NCBI GenBank assembly: GCA_037962975.1
Contig: CM075669.1
Location: 105,044,501 to 105,108,500 of the forward strand
Length of the DNA stretch: 64,000 bases
Origin: Clitoria ternatea
Lineage: Eukaryota > Streptophyta > Magnoliopsida > Fabales > Fabaceae
Direction of reading: 5' to 3'
The position numbers and the translations under genes are program-made. Positions 55,392 through 64,000 of the stretch are shown one piece after another (positions within the stretch are counted from its first letter, which is position 1; every line of letters begins with the position of its first letter). Below the pieces are notes generated by a model. The model was given only the letters and a program-made list of their open reading frames with translations. It was not told where the DNA came from and did not search any database.

Positions 55392-57015
55392 TGTTGTTCA
55401 AGTGGCCTCAATACTCAAGAGGGGGGTGAATTGAGATTTTAAACTTTTTGTTGGAAAGCCTTTAAACTTGATTCTTATGTTCAAGTATACAAGTTTATGC
55501 AAGTGAAATCAAGTTTAATGAAATGTGCAAGGCAAAATAAAGGTAAATATAGTGGAGACAATTTAACAAACACTTGGTGTGCAGTATTCAAGGTTTATCA
55601 AATTAGACAAGTTTAAGTGTGCAAGCCACAATCAATCAACACAAGCTAATTTAACACAGTATATGAAAGTAAAAGAGTAGGGAAGAGAAGCTTGCAAACC
55701 GATTTAACGAGTTCCACCAATCCGGTGTACGTCTCGCCTCTAAGCAACCCACTTAGAGGATTTCCACTATTGTAGACTAGAGATACAACTTTGAGCAATT
55801 GCGGCTTCCTAGTGTCCCACACTCAAGAACCCAATCCTCACAAGTATAAGGGCACCCCACCCAATCTCTCAATCTCACAATATCCCAAAGGTTGAACCCC
55901 AACCTTTGTAACCACTCAACCTAGAGTGAACTACCACTCAATCTAGAGTGAACTTTGGTGTTTGGTGTTTTACAAGCAAGTAACTCTCTCAATAGAGTAG
56001 ATGTACAAGTGAAGGTTCTCTTAAATCTATAACTCTCAAGAAGAGAGGATATGCAAATGAAATCTCAAAATATACAAGAATGAGGGCTTACAAAGCACAA
56101 GAGTAAGTAGAGAAATGTAGCTTCTTGTTGTGTGTGGTTGTGCTTGAGTTCCTCTTGAATTTATAGAGCCATTTGAGAGCTTGAGGAGTGCCTTTCTTCT
56201 TCCTAGCCGTTGCACATAGTGGGGATCTGAAAAATGGTGGAGACATATGCTGGTTTCCCAATAATATATGTTTTTCCACTATGGTAATCGATTATCCCTT
56301 TGGGTGTAATCGATTATAACTTGAATTTTTCATTCCAGATCACGCTGTAATCGATTAGCCAATCCATGGTAATCGATTATCACCAAGTTAGAGCAAAACT
56401 AATCGATTATATTTTGACCTGTAATCGATTAGTGATGATACCTGTTGCATTTAATTTGCTTCGCAGCTACGTAATCGATTAGTCCTTTATAGGTAATCGA
56501 TTAGGTTCAAGTCAGAGGAATTCTAATTGATTATTTCTTGGCCTGTAATCGATTAGGGATGATACCTGATGCATTTAATTTGGTCACGCAGCTGTGTAGT
56601 CGATTACTGCTTCATTGTAATCGATTATCCAAATTCCAGTGGCTTGGTAATCGATTATTTCATGTCCCATAATCGATTATCTTGAACACCTGATTCTCTT
56701 CATTCAATTTTACAATTGGTAATCGATTACTTGATGTTACAATCGATTAGTTAACAAAACAGTGGCTGTCTAATCGATTAGCCCTGGGTTCATAATCGAT
56801 TATATTTAAAACAGAGACTTCGTAATCGATTATCTGTGTTGTGTAATCGATTATCTTAACAAACAGAGGCTTCATAATCGATTATACTTCCTTGTGTAAT
56901 TGATTAGCTTCGTGGTTTTTGCAGTCTGATGTTGTTTCTTTGTTTTCCAAGAGTTTCTTCAAGAGTTCCTTTGTCATTATCAAAATCCTTGATCCTGAAA
57001 TCATATTCAAACACA
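55392..57015 (-). repeat. Element I 5' LTR
   Basis: 1624 bp; nearly identical to 47242-48867. It carries the third TAATCGATTA array. Confidence 0.93.
56285..56906. repeat. TAATCGATTA array in the 5' LTR of I
   Basis: Same layout as 48136-48758. Three sites that are damaged in the 3' LTR copy (TAATCGAATA, TAATCAATTA, TAATTGATTA) are perfect here, and the last site is damaged here (TAATTGATTA) but perfect there. Three of these four changes are CpG to TpG or CpA. Confidence 0.92.
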
Positions 57016-57020
57016 GTGAT
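57016..57020. repeat. Target-site duplication GTGAT, right copy
   Basis: Element G resumes here; the RNase H reading continues with ASKLGLG. Confidence 0.9.
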
Positions 57021-57560
57021 GCTTCCAAGCTTGGACTTGGATGTGTGTTAATGCAAAGTGAGCATCTAATAGCTTATGCGTTGAGACAATTACGACCGTA
57101 TGAAGCTAATTATTTGAATCATGATCTTGAATTGGCGGCGATGGTCTTTGTTTGAGATTATGGCAACATTATTTGTATGGTTCTAAGTTTCTGGTCTATA
57201 GCGACCATAAAAGCCTTAAATATTTGTTTGATCAAAATGAATTAAATATATGCACAAACGGTGGATGGAATTCTTGAAAGAAAATGTTGTAGTTGATGTC
57301 TTGAGTCAAAAATCTTTACGTGTTTCAACCATGATGGTGAAGGAAATGGAATTGATTGAGCAATTTCAAAATCTAAGTAATGGTGTGGAGGTACATACCT
57401 TGAACAAAATTTCTTTGGCTACTTTAAAAATTTGTAATGAGTTCTTTGAGGCGGCAAAGAAGCAACAATTGACTAATAAGTATTTGATTAAGTTGAAAGA
57501 AACTCAAACTGGTGGAAAGGATTTAATGTTATTGGGAGGTCCTGACAGTATCTAGCATGT
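57018..57560 (+). pseudogene. pol: RNase H and linker of element G (broken)
   Basis: Reads ASKLGLGCVLMQ...LIAYALRQLRPYEANYLNHDLELAAMVF, the usual RNase H region after Ty3/gypsy RT. A frameshift follows near 57153; the DHKSLKYLF segment is in another frame. Part of the next region is deleted (around 57245-57295), then the pre-integrase linker continues to about 57555. Confidence 0.85.
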
Positions 57561-58400
57561 TAAGCACTGAATTTATATTCCATCTACTGGTGATTTGAGA
57601 AAATCTGTGCTTGAAGAAGCTCATAAAAGTGTGTTGAGTATTCATCTTAGTGTGACTGCAATATACCAAGATTTGAAAAAGAAGTTTTGGTGGCCTGGTA
57701 TGAAGCATGATGTTGCAAACATTGTTGCATTTTGCCTTATTTGTCAAAAAATTAAGGTTGAGCATCCGAGACCATCTGATTTGTTGAGACCTCTTGAGAT
57801 TCCAGTTTCATAGTGGGATAGTATTGTTATGGATTTTGTTTCTGGTCTACCAAGGCCTAATGCTGAAAATGATACGATATGGGTAATTATTGATTCGTTG
57901 ACTAAATACGCTCATTTCTTACCCATGAATATGAAGAGTCCATTGGAGAAATTGACCCAATTGTACAAAAGAAGATTATTAAATTGGATGGTGTTTCAAC
58001 TAGCATTGTATCTGATCGTGATCCTTAGTTTACTTCTTGATTTTGGGGAAGCTTTCATTAGGAGTTAGGCTTTAAGCTTAAGCTTAATTCAACTTATCAT
58101 CCTCGGACCGATGGACAGTCCTAGAGGACTATTCAAAGCCATAAAGATTTGTTGGGGGCTTGTGTTCTTGAGTATGGTGGTTTTGAGGGGAGATTTCTTC
58201 CATTGATTGAATTTACGTACAATAAAGTTACCACAGTAGTATCTATATGGCTCCCTATGTGGGACTTTATGGCAGAAAATATAGAATGCCTCTATGTTGG
58301 TTGGAAACTAGTGAGAATTTGGCTTTAGGGCCAAAAATTGTTCGAGAAACTACTAAGCAGATTCAAAAAATACAAAAGAATATGAAGATTGCTCAAGACT
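57561..58400 (+). pseudogene. pol: Integrase of element G (broken)
   Basis: The zinc-binding part is visible (EEAHKSVLSIHLSVTAIYQ, then FWWPGMKHDVANIVAFCLIC). The core follows with MDFVSGLPRP, VIIDSLTKYAHFLP. The second catalytic D (usual SDRDP) is out of frame after a shift near 57985, and the AYHPQTDGQ-like segment after 58080 has a stop. Non-functional. Confidence 0.85.
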
Positions 58401-58902
58401 GACAAAAAAGTTATTATGACAAAAGACAAAAAGCACTTGAAATTCAAGTTAGTGATCATGTGTTTTTGAAGCTCTCAGTGACAAAGGAATTGGTAGAACT
58501 TTGAAGACTAGAAAATTAAGTCCTAAGTTCATTAGACCATATAAGATCCTTGAGAGAATTGGTGATGTTGTATATCGGATTGCACTTCCTCCATATCTTA
58601 TGAATTTGTACAATGTGTTTCACATGTCACAATTGAGGAAGTATATCCCGAATCCCTCATATGTGATTCTTGTTGATAATGTTGATGTATAGGAAGACTT
58701 GCCTATTTCCCTTGTCTCTGTGTATATTATTGAACATTCCGTTAAGAAGCTAAGAAACAAGTTGGTGCCATTGGTGAAGGTGGTCTGGAAACATGGTAAT
58801 GCGGAGACTACCACATGGGAACGTGAAGATGATATGCGGAAGTGGAATTTGAATGCGTTCGAATTAGGTATGTTAAATTTCAAGGATGAAATTTCTTTTT
58901 AG
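58401..58902 (+). pseudogene. pol: Integrase C-terminus and chromodomain-like tail of element G
   Basis: Pieces at 58501-58692 (KTRKLSPKFIRPYKILERIG, VFHMSQLRKYIPNPSYV) and 58699-58902 (LRNKLVPLVKVVWKHGNAE, TTWEREDDMRK), separated by a TAG. The LVKVVW...TTWERED part matches the chromodomain-like end of Tekay/Del-type chromoviruses. It ends with NFKDEISF, directly before the polypurine tract. Confidence 0.82.
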
Positions 58903-58913
58903 GTGAGGTGGGT

Positions 58914-61056
58914 TGTAATATCCTGAATTTTAGAAAATAAATTATTTATGTTATGATGATTAATTATTTGACGCTCAAACGTATAGGAAAATTAATTAGA
59001 CATTAATTATGAATTATCGATAAATTAAAATTTACTAAAATCGGATGATTTAACGAAAGGTGTAGGCATAAAATGATGAGGATTTTATTGTGGTTATGGT
59101 GATATGTTTAAAGTAACTTTTAGAGTTAAGGAAGTATTTTTACAGACACTTATGTCAATAGATGGCAAAATTATGAATGAAAGGAATTTAAGGAAAATTA
59201 TAAATTCCTTTATTTTTCCCTCTACTTTAATCATACACTTTCCGACACTCTCTTTACACTCTTTTAACTAATGGTTAATGAGGTTTCTTGGACCAAAGGG
59301 CAAATGCTAAGGTGTAATCACATGGACCAATGGTTAATGACCAATTTGTATCTTTTTCCCCTTTCTCTTTTCTATTTCCATGGCAACCACTCATTCTATT
59401 CTCCCTCCATCTTATTTTTACTCTTTTTTTTCCCCTTTCTTTGTGCAAATCATTCACACCTCTCCTAAGCTATTTTTCACCTAAAATTTCATGGTTTTGC
59501 TTGATTTATGAGGCATTGAAGGCAATTGTGAGCAAGTCTTGGACCATTATCTCTTTTTTCTCCTCCATTTTCATTTCTTTCTCTAGCTTGGGTTAAGGTA
59601 AGAGCTCATTCCTTATTTAAAGGTTGTTAAGGCTTAATAATAGTGGTTTGGATGTTGTTAAGTTGAGATATGCATGTGGAACCATTAAACCCTAGGCTAG
59701 GTGACTTGGAAACTTGATTCTTGGTGCTTAAATAGTGGTATACAAAATTATTGGCATGGTTATGCTTGAAATAGTATAAGAAAATTATTGAAATTGATTG
59801 TTGTTAGATTTAGTGAAAACCCTAGAATTTGGAATTTGGGGCTTTTGGTAAAATTGGTGAAATTAAGCTTTGTGGCGATGCGAATAATTTACATATATGG
59901 AAATAAATTTTTGGAATAAGTGATAATGAATATTGGTGTTGGAAACTTGATAAATCAAGAAAGTGTAATGGCTCTCTCAGTTGTTAAATGTGATAGAAGT
60001 TGTATTGTTGTTGTAGATGACTTGGACAATGAGGATATGGTATGTTGAGACATTAGAAACCTATTATGGATGATGGGTAAGGTGTTTGATATGAATTGGT
60101 ATCCTTAAGGCTTGGTGTATGTAATCCACTTAGATAACAGAGAATTTGGATTAATAGGAAGAAATTCCCGAAACTTAATAATGTAAGAAATTGATATTCA
60201 TTAAATGTCTAGAACATGATGGAAGTCAAGAAATTGTTCATTGTTTCTTTAAGATTTTGAATGATGCCTTGATAGGCAAATTGATTGTATTTATGTATAT
60301 TAATTATAGGACAAAATTCGGTTGATGAGGCAGGGCCATAAAGTTATCCAGACTTCTTCTCTTAAGGTAAGAGGGGAGTTTATATTCTAAATGCATGAAT
60401 TAAATAATTTGTTGATTGTTGTATGTGATGTTTCTCATGTTTGCCTTGTTGTTGTTATTTTAAATTGTTGTGACAATTGTTGTTGAAGAGGTCTTACTTG
60501 GCAAATATGTAAATGCATTTAGAATATACATGTGGTGTGTCTTTGGTGGTAATTGATAATGATTTAAAGTTTTGGCAAAAGTATGCATATGTCTTATTAT
60601 GACAACTAAAGTATGTTTCACCACTATTAATGAAATGTGATGGTTGATGATGAAAATGGTATGATGTATTATTATGTGGCACAGTCATGAGTAGTGTTGA
60701 ATTTGTTGAGACAATGATTGAATGTCATTATGATTGATGCCAAATGTTGAGTTGGTAATGATGATGAAAATTTAAGATGATTAAAGAGATTACGAATGTC
60801 AAACTTAAAATTGAAACAATGGCAAAGGTAACTAAAATTGAAATTCACTAAGAAATGGGTAGTGATGTTGATGAGAATGATGATGAGTGATTGATAAGTG
60901 GCATGGTAGAATGCATAGTGTGAGATTGCATATGATTTGCACCTACATCTGCATTGCATCCAAGATATATTTGCATAGCTGCCAGTGTGGGGTGTTACAT
61001 GTTCCTTCGGTTGGCCCAGTGGGAGGGCGGCTTAGTGCATGAGCATTCCTATTACC
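58914..61056 (+). repeat. Element G 3' LTR, cut by element J
   Basis: Starts TGTAATATCC after a GAGGTGGG tract (58903-58912). Only 2143 bp are present because J is inserted at 61056/61057. Blocks near 60360 and 60975-61056 match solo LTR H. No genes inside; the short frames around 59270-59600 are not conserved domains. Confidence 0.8.
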
Positions 61057-62602
61057 TGATATCCGTCTACAAGTGCACGGGGTATCACATAATATAAAAG
61101 ATTATCGTTCCCACAGAGATTATGCCCAAGTACTGGTTCACAACGATTTAATTCAGGAAAGATTTAATTCAATTAAAGAGTGTGAAAATAAATTTAAAAC
61201 CAAATAAATGATAAAAATAACTCAAACCTTCCAGAACAAAAATCAATTACTTTCTAGAAAATCAAATTGAAAAAAAAGCACCTGCGAATTAGTAGGTTCA
61301 TATGCTATGTACCAAATTTAATATAAATCTTTCCTCAATTATAAAGTTATGTTCCTAAGGTAAGTGTTCCCAAATTATTAGTGGTTTTCTCTCGAATTCT
61401 CACTAATGTACTCAATTGCCAAAGAACCACTTTTGGTTTGTAAATTATGTCCATTAAGCATTGTGAAAACCTAATTATTCCTCAAATGATTTTTCCTACT
61501 TTCGTAACCCAAAATCTTGGGTTCAATTTCATGCATTTCAAATGATATGTCAATCTTTTGATTACCTATATTATTTAATTTCATCTACGCTTATCTCTAA
61601 GCCATTAGAAGCATTAGGATCTCATGAGATTGAATAGGAAACATAACATTCATAATTGAGAAATTAAGAGTGTTAACATTTGATACAAAATCATACTACC
61701 CCGTAATCCCAAGAATGGAATTTAGTTCCTCATGAAAAAGGTTTCAATACCATAAAGCATTAATTCGAATCCCAACATTTCAAGAATCTTAAAATAACAA
61801 AACAAGGGTTCAAAAAAATAGAAGAGAAACTCTCACTAGATCCTCTAAATTTTGTGCCCAAACTCTGAAAATTGTTCTTTCTTGATGTTTTCCTTCGAAT
61901 ACTTCTTTGAAATTCCCTTGAAAGTGCGTGCTTTTCTTTTTACCCTTAAAGTCTCCTCATATGCATCTCTTTTCCTCGAGCTCTCTAAACCCCATTTTCC
62001 TTCTTTTATATAGGCCTAAAATTAGATATTTTTGGGCTTCTACACTCGATCCACGACCTGTGGGTTAGATCCACAACCTATGGATCAAGACCTAATGCAA
62101 ATGGGCCAACAAATCAAAGCGTGCCATGTACAAGAGGGATTCCACCGCCTGTGGGAATGAAACCACGACCATGGATTGCAAGTCAGAGGGATCCATGGCC
62201 TATAAGTCCATTCCATAACCTGTAGATTAGGCTGGCTTCTTCTTTCTTCCAAAACAGAGAGGTCCATGGCTTGTGGGAATTTCCCACGACTTGTGGAACC
62301 TCAAAAGTGCCTATATTTTGCCTTTTTCAATGTGTTACGGTCTAGGAATGTTTCCTCCTTCGCTTGTAAGATCTTCCAAGGTGAAAATAAGTCATGATAA
62401 TGCATTCTTGGCTTGAGTCCCTGCCGTTTATTCTAAATTCCTCTTGAGTGCCTCCATTTTGTGTGTAAAGCAAAATAGAAATACCCAAGTAGAAAATGTG
62501 GAAGGGAATTGAAAACCTATGGAAATAGGGGGAAACTAAGTCTAAACAAACCAAAAACCAAACGTGAAGTAGTCCTAAAACAATGTAAGTAAAGACTTAT
62601 CA
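61057..62602 (-). repeat. Element J 3' LTR
   Basis: 1546 bp; on the minus strand it begins TGATAAGTC and ends GGATATCA. The TTACC preceding it (61052-61056) may be the target duplication, but its partner is outside the window. Confidence 0.82.
62051..62297. repeat. CCACGACCTGTGG motif array in J
   Basis: Eight copies of an imperfect inverted repeat (CCAC, five bases, GTGG), starting at 62051, 62071, 62142, 62163, 62193, 62213, 62264 and 62284. Steps: 20, 71, 21, 30, 20, 51, 20. Variants replace the CpG with TpG or CpA (CCATGGCC, CCACAACC). Several arms extend beyond the core. Confidence 0.85.
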
Positions 62603-64000
62603 AAATACCCTAAACTAGAACATTGCTTGTCCCGAGAAATCACTATATTCATAGGATGGAAAAATAAGAATAAAGAATCAATGCAAAAAGTAAGGAACCC
62701 AAACAATCAGATTATTATTATGTTTCTCTTTTTAGATGATTACTAGAAGTGCCAAGGTAAAATCTAAGCAACTGATCAATCCATACTTCACTAAGATTAG
62801 ACTAAGGGTGCATTCTTCTTACTTTCCCTCTTGATGTTTAAGTTTATGTATAAAAATCGCTCAAATTCCTACATCTAAACACTACCATAATCTTTGCAAT
62901 TGACTATAAACTCCATAGTTATCTCGAAAAACATGTCATGGTCTAAAGGTCTTTTAATGGTTGTAACATGGCCAAGGGTTCAACATGTAGGTATAGAAAT
63001 CAAGAAAAGGGAAAATACAAAGGTCTTAACAATTCCTGAGAAACACAAGTTTCAAAACAAACAGACAAGCATTTCTTATACATTCAACAACTCTTAGGAG
63101 TATAATTCACAACTCCTTTGTTGTATTTCTCACTATCATCCTTTCTCTTTTCCTTTCTTTTCTTTCTCTGTTCTTTTTTTTTTGAATGACTTTAGCCTTT
63201 CCATACAGTTGTTACTCTTTTGCTTTTTCTTTAGGAATTATGCAAATTATTTAAGCAAGGAGGCTTCATGAAAAAGGAAATAAAAAATGTGTATCAAGCT
63301 CAAAAGGGGAAATTAATAGGATAATATATTATACGAGTTCTGAGGCTAAAGAAGAAGGCCTAAAGTGCCTTTTTCATTCCATAATATGAATTCACAAACC
63401 ATTTTGAATCGGTCAAAAGTCATGTTCTAGAGTGCTTAAAATGTATGAATCACTCAAAGAAGAAAACAAAGGACAAATATATAATATCACAATACCCTTT
63501 TTGGCTCAAACATCTCACTATGGTAATTAGTCCAAATCATAGAAAGCATGAATTTACAATGAGTCTTTCATCCTAACATTTTAGCAATCATCATTATTAT
63601 TATTTTATTTATTTATTTATTTATTTTAGGTTCCTAATATGCATACGATCCATTTATTCAAAATTTAGACACATCTTACAAATCAGCAATCACAAATAGA
63701 CCAATAATGCTATCCTAAGACAAAACCAAAATAAAAACAAAACCAAACAACTAAAAACAAAAGAAACAAATAAAAATGAAAACACATAAAAAGAAATCAG
63801 CAAAGATTAAGTTTCTTTGTACCTATCACCCTAAACTAATCTTGGACATTATCCTTAATGTGCATATGAAGAAAAAAAGGTAAAAGAAACTTAAAGAAGG
63901 AAGATTACCTAGCATGGAGAAGGTGGAGGGAAATGTCCCTATTGAGAATACTAATCATACATGGCATTTACTCATTGAGATATTTCATGAATTCTGTCCC
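62603..64000 (-). other. Element J internal non-coding region
   Basis: Homologous in reverse to 9490-10693 of B, including the ACCATTTTGAATCGGT block near 63399-63414. A/T-rich with no recognisable ORF. The frames at 62085-62554 and 62894-63097 are not supported. Confidence 0.7.
63588..63628. repeat. TTAT/ATT microsatellite
   Basis: An ATT run followed by about seven TTAT units within the internal region of J. Confidence 0.8.

Larger units (their letters stand above)
47242..57015 (-). mobile_element. Element I: complete Sirevirus-type Ty1/copia, minus strand
   Basis: Two LTRs of 1626 and 1624 bp (47242-48867 and 55392-57015), a tRNA-iMet-type primer site, gag-pol in a single frame, a third ORF after pol and three polypurine-like tracts, all bounded by a GTGAT duplication. 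The LTRs differ by scattered point changes, many of them CpG transitions. The extra ORF after pol, the multiple tracts and the RT type (YVDDIIF) place it in the Sirevirus (SIRE1/Maximus) lineage. Gag-pol is broken by at least three stops and one frameshift, so it cannot move by itself. Confidence 0.92.
39257..61056 (+). mobile_element. Element G: decayed Ty3/gypsy (Tekay/Del-like), interrupted by H and I and cut by J
   Basis: Plus-strand gag, protease, reverse transcriptase and RNase H, then integrase and C-terminal tail, followed by an LTR at 58914. Two insertions split it: solo LTR H between the RT thumb and RNase H, and copia I within RNase H. Outside these, the reading continues across each junction, which proves the order of events. 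The 5' LTR was not found. Stops and frameshifts in every domain make this the oldest element of the right half. Confidence 0.85.
61057..64000 (-). mobile_element. Element J: Athila-like retrotransposon, 3' end, minus strand
   Basis: An LTR (61057-62602) followed rightwards by internal sequence that continues past the window. The LTR end and the internal part are homologous to element B in reverse: AATATAAAAGATTATCGTT near 61090, and CAAAATACCCTAAAC at 62602-62616 against GTTTGGGGTATTTTG in B. The LTR is less than half the length of that of B and its body is different. The internal region has no coding signal up to 64000, as in B next to the 3' LTR. Confidence 0.82.

Overview
This window is a stack of nested LTR retrotransposons from a plant nuclear genome. 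I found no ordinary host gene, tRNA or rRNA gene. The element types (Athila-like Ty3/gypsy with a tRNA-Asp-type primer site, Tekay/Del-like Ty3/gypsy with tRNA-iMet-type sites and a post-integrase tail, and Sirevirus-type Ty1/copia with a third ORF and several polypurine tracts) indicate a dicot. I infer a legume, probably of the soybean/bean/Vigna group. The nesting depth suggests pericentromeric or other repeat-rich heterochromatin. Elements are lettered A to J here.

Left half (1-39250): each element sits inside the next one to its right. B (3545-21280) is an Athila-like element in a tandem LTR-internal-LTR-internal-LTR form, flanked by one TACAT target duplication. It lies in A (1-24308, minus strand), a gag-only Ty3/gypsy element. 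A lies in C (24309-27813), a long LTR. C lies in D (27814-32124, minus), a Ty3/gypsy gag-protease fragment with its LTR. D lies in E (32125-37292, plus), the 3' part of a Sirevirus-like copia. E lies in F (37293-38600, minus), an old Ty3/gypsy pol remnant. For A, C, D and E the left ends fall outside the window or are lost.

Right half (39257-64000): G is a decayed plus-strand Ty3/gypsy (39257-61056). It is interrupted by H, a 5.4 kb solo LTR with a CAACT duplication (41792-47175); by I, a complete minus-strand Sirevirus with both LTRs and a GTGAT duplication (47242-57015); and, in its 3' LTR, by J, the 3' end of a second Athila-like element (61057-64000).

Only B keeps undamaged gag and protease frames, in two almost identical copies. 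Neither B nor A carries a reverse transcriptase or integrase, so both would depend on enzymes from other elements. I has a single-frame gag-pol broken by stops and at least one frameshift, yet its third ORF is open for 447 codons.

The most unusual signal is non-coding. Four sequence-unrelated short CpG-containing motifs (TAATCGATTA; CTCGCTCAAGCGAG; TCCGAGT; CCACGACCTGTGG) form clusters in non-coding parts of four different elements. Distances between neighbouring sites fall almost only near 20, 30, 40, 50 and 70 bp, that is, whole turns of the DNA helix. A separate run in C holds about ten small inverted repeats with a shared TCCAA or ACTTG loop and stems that change on both sides together. 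All positions were indexed by hand and may be off by one.
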